NCBI GenBank assembly: GCA_002104985.1
Contig: MCGO01000058.1
Span: 186,001 to 250,000, forward strand
Direction of reading: 5' to 3'
From: Rhizoclosmatium globosum
Taxonomy: Eukaryota; Chytridiomycota; Chytridiomycetes; Chytridiales; Chytriomycetaceae
DNA length: 64,000 nucleotides
The notes beneath the pieces were generated by a model. That model worked only from the letters and a program-made list of their open reading frames with translations, was not told the DNA's origin and did not search any database. Position numbers and translations under genes: made by a program. This document shows positions 53,766 through 63,525 of the stretch, piece after piece. Numbering within the stretch: position 1 is the first letter of the stretch; each line of letters opens with the position of its first letter.

Positions 53766-53955
53766 GGAATTAGAGTGTTGATGAGATAGATATTAGAAGT
53801 GGGAAAGAAGTTGTTTTTCTTCTGGTTTGATTCCATGCATGCACCTGTGCTTGTTTCTATAATCACTGTTCTATTTAGTTTACTTTATTTAGTTTTCTAT
53901 CTCATCGTCTGAATAATCTATAAACTGTGTCGAAAACAAAGATCAATCAAATGGT

Positions 53956-54998
53956 ATGGCATTGAAATCAGGAGGGACACCCACTGACACGCTCCACCAA
54001 AATAGTCTCAAACCGAGTACACGGAAGTTGTCTCGCAGGAGTTTACTGTTGGTAAGCCATTGATGCGTGTAAAGGTAGCCACTAACCAACTCACCTTCCC
54101 AGGCAAAGTCGATGCCGGAATGGCCATCCTTCTCTCGCCAGACCACCACTTGATTGAGTTTCCAGCTACAATTCTGCCCGTGAGTCGCCTTCTCAGCAGC
54201 TTCCTCACTCCAATCTAATAATCCCCCTTCATCAATAAACCAACCAACCCTTCAAAGGACGGCGTCACAACTGGCTCAATCATCAATGTGACAATCGAAC
54301 GAAACCACGACGAAGAACGCAGACGCAGACAGGATTTTATGCTCCTCCAAGACGACATTCTCGCCCAGTTCTCAAAACACCCTGAACCACCAGTCATCTC
54401 GCTGAAATCTGTCACTCAAACATCGGCTATTATTACATGGAAACCTCTCGTGCTTCACAGTGCTGGGCTGAAGGGGATCGACGTGTACAGGAACGGCCAA
54501 AAGATTAGTCTGCAAGTCCCTCTAACTGGTAAAACCCCTGCCACTCCACACCTTCTTCGCCTTACTAAATCTATGCGTCCAAAATATAAAGCACTCTCCG
54601 CAAAACTATCGGGACTCGAAGTAAACCACCCCTACACCCTCCACATAGTCCTCCGCACAACCGCAGGCCCCTTCCCTTCAAACACCCTCTCCTTCCAAAC
54701 CCACACTCTCGAAAACCTTACCGGCCTAAACATCTCCTTTGGTCCCCTGGCACACCCTTCAGAAGCACAACCTCTCATCGCCCTCTTAACTCGCATCGGC
54801 GCGAAATACACAGAAGAATTAAGCACAGAGAACACGCATTTGGTCTGTGTGTATGGTAGAGGCCCGAAATTTGAGAAAGCGAGGGAGTGGAATGTTCCGT
54901 GTGTGAGTCCTGAGTTTTTAAGAGCTTGTGAAGGAAATGGACGCGTAATGAATTCAAGTGCGTATTATGTTGCGCCGGATGGGAGTGCTAGTTTGTGA
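53956..54998 (+). CDS. CHS5: Chs5-like exomer subunit (FN3 + BRCT)
   Basis: Chs5 is the scaffold of exomer, which carries chitin synthase and other cargo from the trans-Golgi to the cell surface. The N-terminal segment EFTVGKVDAGMAIL is followed, after introns at 54052-54102 and 54180-54257, by GVTTGSIINVTIERN. The FN3 domain (PVISLKSVTQTSAIITWKPL, then LSGLEVNHPYTLHIVL) and BRCT domain (SFGPLAHPSE, IGAKYTEELSTENTHLVC) follow. The family's long basic tail is absent: the protein ends YYVAPDGSASL right after the BRCT. The N-terminal start is not settled: ATG 53956 joins the conserved frame only if one base is missing near 54017. Confidence 0.85.
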
Positions 54999-55106
54999 GG
55001 GAGGACAATTAGTGTGTCTGACAGTATACACTAAAACGAAGAAGATAATCGTCGAATCAAATCGTTATTTCTTTGCGTTCTTTTCATATACCGTTAATCA
55101 AAAAGT

Positions 55107-55161
55107 ATGGAGAACGCGCATTTGGTATGTTTCTATTGTGGATGCGGGCCGAGATTTGCAT
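55107..55161 (+). pseudogene. Duplicated fragment of the CHS5 BRCT exon
   Basis: MENAHLVCFYCGCGPRFALSE mirrors the BRCT-domain segment ENTHLVCVYGRGPKFEKA encoded at about 54829-54880, with similar DNA (GCGCATTTGGT against ACGCATTTGGT). It is cut off exactly where the inverted-repeat element begins. Confidence 0.6.
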
Positions 55162-55207
55162 TGAGTGAGTCGGCGATTCGAGCCCAAAGTCGGCAATCCC
55201 GGCCCAC
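55162..55207 (+). repeat. Left 46-nt inverted repeat
   Basis: Begins TGAGTGAGTCGGCGATTCGA. Exact reverse complement at 56544-56589. Confidence 0.9.
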
Positions 55208-56543
55208 CCCAAAAATCTTCCAGCTGCATTTACTGCAGAACCCGTCAAAATTATTTCCTCAAATAAAGTACAAACATTTTAAATTACGCAACGATATTAT
55301 GATTAAGAAGGCTTAGGCCAGTCTGTTCGTTTTAATTAGTTATGTCCAGGTTTCTAACTCAACACCTCATCTTCAACAATGCACTGAGGCAGCTTTCTCC
55401 ACTCATCTCATTCACGCACATCAGATATCAACCATTTATTTATTGGATTTTATTGTATTTAATGCAATTATCATTGTCTCCTTCGAATAATAGACTGTTG
55501 TTTGAAACTACCACCGACTATTTTGGAATTGGCGCCTCTTCTGATACGTTATTATCTATGCTCGTTGTTATGTTAACTATTTTATTTGATTAGTTGAGAG
55601 TTTTAGGCTTTAAGCTATCTGGGAACTGTAATTATTTGGGTTATGACATTGTTACATTCTATTCAGCTTTACTTCTGAGCCTTTTTATTTGAGAGCGTCC
55701 CATACTGCGAATGATATAAACAAGTACTAATTAATAAATCTGTGGAAGCTGAGGATGTCATCTTGTTCTGGGACCTTCTGGAAAATTGCATTTTCAAGGT
55801 GATCTTCTTTCATGCACCAGCCGTTGAATCAGCGGTAATTACGAGCAATGAACTTATAATAGTAATATTTATACAATTAAAATTCTCAAATGTTCAACTG
55901 TAAGCCTGCACAATTTGTTTCAAGGAGTGGCTCTTGGAAGGGTTGGTAGCCACAAATCCTAGCTGCCTCAACGTTTATGCAGTTCTGCTGAGAGTGTGCG
56001 TGAATATAGTATAAACAATAAATAATACTTAGCGAAAGTTTGAAGTTTCTGCAATCAAAGCTTCTAGCGCAAATAATGGTTGATTTTTACAATTCTATCC
56101 CATTGCAATACGCACTTTCCTTACGTCCAAACGTCCTATACTTCTGAGGAGAGCAGTATGTTTATATTTTAATACAATTTATGTAATTTATTGGACAGTA
56201 AGAGATACGCCAGATGAACTGGACTTGTTTAAATTTTTGTGTCATTTTCAAGAGAGCGGCAAAGAAGGAGGAAGGCTCTGAGCTCCCTCTTATATATTTT
56301 AAAAGCATAAACTATTTATTTTCTTTTACTTCCTGCGTTTTTAGGTGGTTATGATAGCTGTGAGAGGAGCTATAAGCCAAGATGTTGCATTCAACATAAA
56401 CCGGGCACTACTCCTCACCGTTCTTTCCAAACCGCACATTCTTCTGCCATTTCATAGTATTTTATATTATCTTTAATATTCACAGAGTTTCGTGATACGA
56501 AATAGAACGAAAATGGAGTTATTCATTGTTTTATCATTTTGGA

Positions 56544-56589
56544 GTGGGCCGGGATTGCCGACTTTGGGCTCGAATCGCCGACTCACTCA
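56544..56589 (-). repeat. Right 46-nt inverted repeat
   Basis: Ends TCGAATCGCCGACTCACTCA. Exact reverse complement of 55162-55207. Confidence 0.9.
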
Positions 56590-56758
56590 TTATTAAAAAA
56601 GCCGGACCAACCAAATACAGTCAATCACGGCAATCCGTCCTGGCCATTCTCGTGCTATCCTCCGACACAACTGACAATCTATTGCTAGAAAATCCCAGAT
56701 TGTGCAAGAAAGCCAGTCAGCCTCTTTAAATCTCATCAAAAAGCACACTTTAACATAT

Positions 56759-57190
56759 ATGTCATACGGTAACTCAAACTCTGGCTGCGTATGTTCAACA
56801 TCATGTGGCGTTGGATTCGAAAACTTGCTTCAAGCTTATTGTGGGGTTCCAACTTCTTGTTCCGCCAAATGGCCATCCACTTGGACAACTGGTAGCTATT
56901 TCGACTATTGTGACAAGCCGTTCTTGCAACAGATTGCGTCGGGAATTAATCAAGCCACGAACCAAGCTGCTGGTCAAGCTCAACAGGTCGCTGGTCAAGC
57001 TCAGCAAGCTATAGGACAAGCTCAACAAGCAGGGATTAACCAGGCACAGCAGGGTGTCAACCAGGCGCAGCAGGGAATCAATCAGGCGCAACAAAACATC
57101 AATAAGAACCTGCCAAAGAATCAAGGTGTGGATGTCAATGGCTCCTTAGGCTTGTTCGCGATTATGCTTTGGATGATTGTTGGACCCTAA
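56759..57190 (+). CDS. Cys-rich protein with QAQQ heptad repeats and hydrophobic C-terminus
   Basis: About 143 aa. The Cys-rich head is CGVGFENLLQAYCGVPTSC...FDYCDKPF. A long repeat of QAQQ-x-x-(G/N) units (GQAQQVAGQAQQAIGQAQQ, then INQAQQGVNQAQQ) should form an extended helix. The end GLFAIMLWMIVGP is hydrophobic, like a GPI-attachment or membrane signal. No signal peptide in this model; an upstream exon is likely. The head is repeated in the gene at 57660-57989. Likely a wall or surface protein; not recognised as a described family. Confidence 0.65.
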   Translation: MSYGNSNSGCVCSTSCGVGFENLLQAYCGVPTSCSAKWPSTWTTGSYFDYCDKPFLQQIASGINQATNQAAGQAQQVAGQAQQAIGQAQQAGINQAQQGVNQAQQGINQAQQNINKNLPKNQGVDVNGSLGLFAIMLWMIVGP

Positions 57191-57659
57191 TGCATTCTCT
57201 GTTGAGTAAATAAATAAGAATAGAATCAACTTTGAGGCATAATTAGAAGATGACCCCGTAAAAACAGGCTATTAGCATTAGATATGCAAAGGAGAAGAAC
57301 TATGAAACATTGCAGATCTCGGACAATCACGAAAGAGGCCCGGCTCGAAATCAACAGTTTTATGAAGTAAGCGAATCCAAAGACCGCTTCATAACTTGAT
57401 TTCGAGCCGTCGCGTTTTAATTGCGTTTCTCTCTATAAATACAAGAGAACAGATTGCGAAAGTAATTTCTGTCAACGTTGATAACCTAAAAGCAGGCACG
57501 ACAGATCAAATAGGAGCGCTGGAACTAGGAGCGGTATTTAGCATAAATGAAAGCCGTATGTTAGTAATATTACTTAAGCGCGAGTCAAGAACTGGACCCT
57601 TCTCGGCCCGAGAGCAAGAATTGTCATTTGGGAAATCACCAAAAACACCTCAAAGAAAG
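57191..57659. other. Intergenic region with a stem-loop
   Basis: 469 bp. It contains the stem-loop at 57341-57409 and a short TCTCGG/CCGAGA palindrome near 57601. Open frames here have no known motif. Confidence 0.4.
57341..57409. repeat. Imperfect stem-loop
   Basis: CGGCTCGAAATCAA (57341-57354) pairs with TTGATTTCGAGCCG at the far side, and TTATGAAG pairs with CTTCATAA nearer the 19-nt loop. It could act in RNA or be a relic of an inverted-repeat element. Confidence 0.5.
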
Positions 57660-57989
57660 ATGACAACAGTTCTTTACACCGCTTCTCAAACAGTATTAAA
57701 CAATGGACCATTGAACAACGCAGCCTATTACTCTAAAAACGGCCCTTTGTCAAGATTCCTGCGGCGTTGGCCCAATTTCGATGACTCAACGCTATTGCCA
57801 CGTCACGCCTTCTTGTGCAGCTGCAAAATACTCCTTGGGGTATTACAACTTTTGTGATATGCCCTTCAGTTACCCACAGGGACCCAGCAACCTGTCAATC
57901 AAGGGGTGAACAGCCTGTTGCCAAAGAGTGAGGGATTCTCAACAATCGGATCAGTTAGCTGGCTTATAGTTCTTTATTTGATTTGTTGA
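57660..57989 (+). CDS. Cys-rich paralog of the 56.76-kb gene, no QAQQ repeat
   Basis: The frame ALCQDSCGVGPISMTQRYC, then TPSCAAAKYSLGYYNFCDMPF shares the Cys spacing of its neighbour (CGVG, YC, SC, FCDxPF). After one missing base near 57885 it continues PVNQGVNSLLPKSEGF and a hydrophobic end (SVSWLIVLYLIC). The N-terminal part from the ATG at 57660 is in another frame and not conserved, so the true start is open. Confidence 0.5.
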
Positions 57990-58460
57990 ACTTATATACA
58001 CCAGAGACAATAAATTGTTAGAACCATTAGAACATCTATATTCTATTCTTTTCAAGCTGAGGTTGGAATACCACACCAGTGTTTCCACACACAAAGTAAC
58101 TGCATCAACACATCCATATGGCCCACCAGTGACTGAAACCTTGTTGCTCCATCCGACAGTGGTACAGTGTGGAACAACGGCAGCAATCTTTGACAGACAG
58201 TCGAGGGGATCACAGTTGGATATCTGGAATCATTTGGAGTGGCTTAGAAGTAGATCCAACACCGGCTGTGCATGGACTGTGAAGACAGGTTCCAAAGGAA
58301 CGTTGACAAGAGTTGAAGTTGGGCACTTGTGGTTGTAGTGGTTGTAGTAGTAGTGACGATCGCCGTGGTTTTGGTCTTCACACTGTTGTTGCAGTTGTTT
58401 TAACTCCTTGAGCCGTAGTCGTTGGACTGGACTGCACCGTAACACTGATCGGCGATGGCA

Positions 58461-59601
58461 TTATCCAAGCAGCCCATCGTCAGTCAATAATAATATAACG
58501 AATTTAGCCACTACTCTGTATCCAGCTTTCGCAACTTGTTCCATCAAGAGGTCCTTGGTCTGTGGAAAACAACATGAGTATACGTTGAAGATTTGCAACA
58601 ATGAATAATAATTACAGCAGTGTAGTAAGCACCACCAAAGTGGCACTTGGGTCTTTATCGTAAAGGGTCCAGAATGCATTCTTGTTGCAGTCAAGCGAGT
58701 TTGCATCATTGGCCATGGCCTACCGTCCGTTAGAGCTACGTGTGGCAGGAGTCAAAAGTACTTACAATTGCGGCGATCAAGTTATTTGCAGCATCAACCG
58801 TTTTAAGGTCAATGAAAGTGGACGTAGTGTACGCACCCTTGTTTTTTCCGTAAATTCCATCCAAGTAGTTGGCGACAGACACCGCGTCTGAGCTGGAGAA
58901 TCCCTTCTCAACAGCATAAGCCTGAGGGATTTCAGAGTCGTGAATGGAGTGGAAGTTTGTTTGGGCTCCATTGAAAACAATCTGGTCGGAGTTTCCGCCA
59001 ACATCACGGTTGCAGTTGTGCAATGGCTGGGAGATGTCACCCAAGAAGTGAGCCAAACTGAAATGCATTATCAGAATATTGAAAACCAAAGGCAGACATA
59101 TTTTGTGTTGACTCACAATTGGATGGCTTGAGTTGAAGCAGTTGATGGAGCACATTGATTGTTCAAGAGAACATTAGTCTGATCAGTGATGGCTGCAATA
59201 ATGCAGTTGCGACCCACGCAATCGGTGGACACGTATCCACACGAAGCAGGAGGAGCCTTCATCATGTCAACAAAGTGCCAAGGTGCAGTCTCCCTGTGGG
59301 ATGTTCGCCATGTGTCCGCCCAGTTTGCGGCTAAACAGTCACTGTTATTGGACAACTTGCCAATACAAGAACACTTACTCTATCCAGCAAGAGATTGGGA
59401 GAAAGTCGAGTCGACAAGAGAAGCCACAAGCTTCTGTCCATTGCATTCAAGTACTGCAAAGCATCAGCAAGCGGCTTTCAACAAAATTCCGTTATCGATA
59501 CCTTTTGAGCAGAGTTCCTGTGACAGGATGGGCCAACGTGTCTCCCCAAGCATGCACAGTGGCAGTAAACGAAACCAAAGAATCACAGTTTGAACAAGCA
59601 T
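58461..59601 (-). CDS. Secreted S1/P1-type zinc nuclease
   Basis: S1/P1 nucleases cut single-stranded nucleic acid outside the cell with three zinc ions. The signal peptide starts MLVQTVILWFRLLP; after one missing base near 59555 it leads to TVHAWGDTLAHPV, where the Trp after the cleavage site is the usual zinc ligand. Further motifs: NWADTWRTSHRETAPWHFVD, HFLGDISQPLHN with GGNSD, NFHSIHDSEI and, near the end, WANDANSLDC and EQVAKAGYRV. Several introns. The catalytic part ends at about 58461, but a Thr-rich run (near 58340-58380) and a Cys-containing segment (CTTVGWSNKVSVTGGPYGCV) continue on this strand to about 58050 in broken frames, so a linker plus extra domain is likely. Confidence 0.85.
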
Positions 59602-60575
59602 TTTTGTGCAGATGAAAGATGTTAATGGACATTTTTAACGCCTCCTCGCGCGTGCCCTTTGTCACGAGATCTCATCTCCAACAAATCTGGGCACGCAACA
59701 TACAAGCAAAATCGTTTCGTTCTAAGCAGTGATATCACATTGAAACATTGTTGAGGTGCCACAGAGCTGTTAATTGTACGAGCTTCAATTCATGATGTAA
59801 ACCTTGCTGCTCATGCATTTCAGGCACTCATTTTTGCCAAGAGGATATATCAGCAAGTTGCCCTGGAGCGATTTAATGAGATTTAAAAAGCATATATTTC
59901 GGATGTTCTAAGTATGGAAAACTATGGGGCTGTTTCATAGTCCAGCAGTATGGATCTATTTACAGTCTAACATTTCAAGAATGCGGCATTCATGAAGCTC
60001 GTCTTCCAGATCGTCTTCCATCTCATCCATTATTCTTCTCGTCTTCCATCTCCATTGTAACTTATTCTGAGTAAAACTTCTTATGATTTCAACTCTGGAT
60101 TCGAACTACGGATGTTCACATTTGTTGGAGTACTCCCTACTGGATAGACTACGGAACTGGTTGAGAGCATAGAAGTTACAATTAACTAATAAGGTATTAA
60201 GAGTACACATATTAACAAAGCCAACATCACAACCATTGTCCAAAGGTCGAGGTTTTAGGGGGAAGAAGGGGCTCGTCCCCCTTAATAATAGTGGCGCTTA
60301 TTCACTTGAATAGATCTCTGGAATATCTTCCGAAATATAGGTAGAAAAAGTGCAGAAGCATAATCTATACTTGAAGTCTGCCACTTGTTAATGTTTACAA
60401 GTCTGAATAAGTGTCCGATAGTAAAAAAACATGAACAGAGTCGCACATCATACCAACAAATATTTCTTGTTGATAAAACCCACAGACATCAAGAGTTGCA
60501 CCTGTTTGTTGTCATTTCATTTGCTCCATACATCCAAGAAAAAAGTAAAGTGTTGAGCTGGATGAGGACGAAAAA
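59602..60575. other. Intergenic region
   Basis: 974 bp. A short G/C hairpin (AAGGGG...CCCCTT, 60266-60283) and a CTCGTCTTCCATCTC-type repeat (about 60000-60050) are present. No gene supported. Confidence 0.4.
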
Positions 60576-60769
60576 ATGATCTTGCCTACTTCCATTGCCG
60601 CGATCCTTGCTGTTTTCACTTCGGGGCAACATCCGTCGTTACCGTCATCACAACCCAAGGGACTTCATCCAACAAGACTTCTTCCACTTCGACAGTAAAA
60701 TTACGTTGGCTGCCAACTCCTCTCATCATTTCATCAGTTGCCCTCCTCATTGCCCGCCTTCTTTTTTAA
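60576..60769 (+). CDS. Possible small Ser/Thr-rich surface peptide
   Basis: MILPTSIAAILAVF looks like a signal peptide. One base is missing in the T run near 60613; after that the frame reads TSVVTVITTQGTSSNKTSST and ends in a hydrophobic PLIISSVALLIARLLF, like a GPI-attachment signal. About 64 aa in all. It may instead be the last exon of a longer gene. Confidence 0.3.
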
Positions 60770-60829
60770 GTTGTAGTGACATTAAGAAATAAAGAAAATA
60801 GTTTATTACTATCATGCAGTATCAATAAC

Positions 60830-62542
60830 TCACAGCAGGAGACAAATCTCTTGAGCTAAGTCCCGAATCAGTTTTTCCCTTTCTACTCCTGCCTTTCCGA
60901 ACTCAGCTGCTTTCGCGTTTAAAATGTCAGCTGTTCCCAGCACGCTGGCAAGTGACACGACTTCCTCTGGTGCTCTGTACAGCAAGTGACCCAAAGCTGA
61001 CATGAGCCTCAACGCTGGAGAACATGACGATTAGTGAAGCAAGTTTGATTTCAACAAAGACTCACCAATCTCATCACTTTTCTCGGCTTCCAGCGCTTTT
61101 ACAACAGCAGCAACCATTTCAAGACACCATTCTTCGTAAACAGAGTCCTCAGATTTTGGTCGTCCAAGAACAGCTTCCACAGCCATATTAAACGCTAGAG
61201 AGGACGAGCATTGACGTACAGATTCTTCTGGACTAAGCAGAGCATCAATCAACGTTGCAGTTGTGACAGTTCGATGTGGCGTTGATGGAGGAATCGCGAG
61301 ATGCAATGCAAGAATATGAGCCATTGTGTCGGAATGCGCGAAGAGGTTGCAAGTGAGACGCAAAAGCATCATGTGCAACGCTTTCGGGAGCTGTGCAGTT
61401 TCATTGTATTGCGAGTGGGATGCCTTTTGGAACCGAGCAAGAAGAAGAATGAGTGGCGATGGAGACTGGGAAATCAGTGACTTTGCGACGGTTTCGTCAA
61501 GGACAAGGAGACGAAGAATGTCAATTAAAGGAAAGAGTTGATCAGGTTTCAAAGTCGCGATACATTTCTCTTTAGAGTGTGTAAGTGTTGCATCGAACCA
61601 GTTTGTATTCTTACCAAAGGCAGTCCACCAATTAGCTGGGAGAGGACCTAGCTTGATTGTGCCTTCGTCGTATTTTGCTTTCAGAACGGCTTTAACTGCG
61701 TCCAAAACAGGCTTTGTTTCTGCACTGATTCCTGCTTCATTAAGCCATCCGTTGAGTTTCCCGAAAATAAGCTCCAAGTCACTAGATGCATGAACAAGAT
61801 GAAATCTTTGGATAGAGCTCGAAGATTTGGGGTGTTCAGTTTGTCGTGTTCATGCTTAAGTCCAGCGAACGTGCTTGTAGCGATTGTGGACAAAAGCTCG
61901 TTTTGAGGACGGTGTTCAGCAGCAACTCGAGACGGACCAAACATTTGTTCGATCATTGGTGCAATTTGCTGGCCAAATGGTCTGTATGTGTGATTGAGAA
62001 ATCAATGGAACACGAGGGAACATGATTACAAACAAACTCACGTTGAGAGAAACTCCTTTGGCAGACCAGTAATATGCTTGGGAATCTCTCTTCCCACTAG
62101 AAACTGACATACTTCATTTGAGAAGGAGTTGCAGTTGTTGTCAAAGAGATGGTACTTGTCAGCCGTCCAGAACTCCCGCAAAGAGTCAATGTACTCCCAA
62201 TAAACTTCTTCCGGGATTTGTGTTTCGCCCATATCGATTCGTTCGACGAGATGTCCGTGTGGCGTTGATTCGGGAACTTCGATTGAAATGCCCTGGCCAA
62301 AGTACGTTTCCTTTCCAAAGGCAACGACGGATGTGTGCCAAATACCCGCAATGTGTTGACCAGTCAGGGCGACACTCATCATGGCTGCCATGCCCTGCGA
62401 GGTGGTTGCTGTGTTAGCTTACACATACTCAAGCCTTTTTCAGGTACCTGCGACAGATCATACACATAAAGCTGTTGGATAGATGTCAGTAATGGGGCAT
62501 ACGTGTGGTGCTCAGTGGTTGTCTTACCTGGACACGCGGCAT
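60830..62542 (-). CDS. PPPDE (DeSI-type) peptidase fused to a PUL domain
   Basis: PPPDE proteins remove ubiquitin-like modifiers; the PUL domain (PLAA/Ufd3/Lub1) binds Cdc48/p97. Coding starts in a 15-nt exon (MPRVQ, 62542-62528), then a 24-nt microexon (LYVYDLSQ, 62471-62448), then exon 3 from 62394 (GMAAMMSVALTG). Catalytic residues are visible: His in GIWHTSVV and Cys in FDNNCNSFSNEV, with the family motif HITGLPKEFLS. A linker leads to an alpha-helical array (AILKAKYDEGTIKLGPLP-like, then LFPLIDILRLLVL, NLFAHS and SLAFNMAVEAVLG) that fits PUL. The stop is at 60830-60832. This fusion occurs in fungi and plants. Confidence 0.88.
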
Positions 62543-62707
62543 GGATCGTTTCTTTGTTGGCACTTCTTCTTTGCCCTCCACGTGGCGTTTCATGCAAAAT
62601 TATGGATACATTGAATTTGAACAAGAAGTCGATATCAAAATGCAAGGTAATATATTGAGGAGGGTGAAAAGACCAATGCTTTAAAAGAATACACCAAAAA
62701 GACTCCG

Positions 62708-63328
62708 ATGCTTGGCTCAATCCAACCAACTACCACTGACGGGGTTCCAAAGGCTCCAAACAGTATCAAGAAAGCTGCTTCAAACAGTACTAAGCCTTGG
62801 AATGCTCCAACTGCTTCTGTTGCCGCTGTCCAGTTGCCAGTGGTACGAGGACAAGCAAAGGAGGCACCTGAAGCACCTATTTCGTCCAGTGCTCAGAATC
62901 AATTATTGAGATTGAATTTAAAACACGCGATTCTGCTCGGAAGACGTCTCATGACCCAGTCTCCGCATAATGCTGTCCTTGCGCAGCAAAGTATTGAATC
63001 ATTCCACTCGGATGTGTACTATCTTGCCACAGCAGATACTCACGTTACGGTTGCTACGTCTGTGGTTGACGATGCTTCTAAATCATCGGCATTTGACTTG
63101 GAGCGTATTGTCACTGAATTTCGTGATGCCATAAACATCGTCATGGAATCAGTTGAAAAAAGAACTGCCAGTTGGATTCAATTTGAAAGAGCAGTCGCTG
63201 CTGTTCTTGGGCCTGTTGAGGTTGGGCTCGCTAATGGAATGACAGTTTGGCCGATCGTTTGGCTCAAGAGCGATGGATTCAAGAGAATCGTGGACTATTT
63301 GGAATCAGCCTTGAAGAAGGTGGAGTGA
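62708..63328 (+). CDS. Hypothetical protein, 206 aa, not recognised
   Basis: A single exon. The N-terminal third is low-complexity (Thr/Lys/Ala/Pro). From about residue 65 it is helical: NQLLRLNLKHAILLGRRLMTQS, then SIESFHSDVYYLATADTHVT, EFRDAINIVMESVEKRTASW and KRIVDYLESALKKVE. No signal peptide or membrane segment. Divergent from the PPPDE gene, with 165 bp between start codons. The frame is clean and codon use resembles its neighbours. Confidence 0.65.
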   Translation: MLGSIQPTTTDGVPKAPNSIKKAASNSTKPWNAPTASVAAVQLPVVRGQAKEAPEAPISSSAQNQLLRLNLKHAILLGRRLMTQSPHNAVLAQQSIESFHSDVYYLATADTHVTVATSVVDDASKSSAFDLERIVTEFRDAINIVMESVEKRTASWIQFERAVAAVLGPVEVGLANGMTVWPIVWLKSDGFKRIVDYLESALKKVE

Positions 63329-63525
63329 TTTAGCAGTGGTTTATCGGTTGCAGTGGTGATTTACGGAATGCCTATCTTCTTGAGCTTGTATCTATTCTAA
63401 TGGGGTTTCCTCGTTTCTCAAAGTAAATACACTCGTATTCTTCTATCGAACTTCTTGGGATAAATCAGGGTATTTTCTCAAGATTTTTCCGTTGTCAGGC
63501 TTGCCCATTTGCGAAAACCCTTAAA

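Larger units (their letters stand above)
55162..56589. mobile_element. Second MITE-like element, 46-nt perfect terminal inverted repeats
   Basis: 55162-55207 and 56544-56589 are perfect reverse complements and G/C-rich in an A/T-rich setting. Each arm holds two copies of GTCGGC (GTCGGCGATTCG and GTCGGCAATCCC) separated by AGCCCAAA. The 1336-bp interior is A/T-rich with no transposase; an 83-codon open frame at 55342-55593 has no known motif. I see no clear target-site duplication, so the superfamily is not assigned. Confidence 0.65.

Noticed and set aside
60266..60283. G/C hairpin as a terminator or ncRNA
   Set aside because: Short, isolated and in eukaryotic intergenic DNA; no supporting features.
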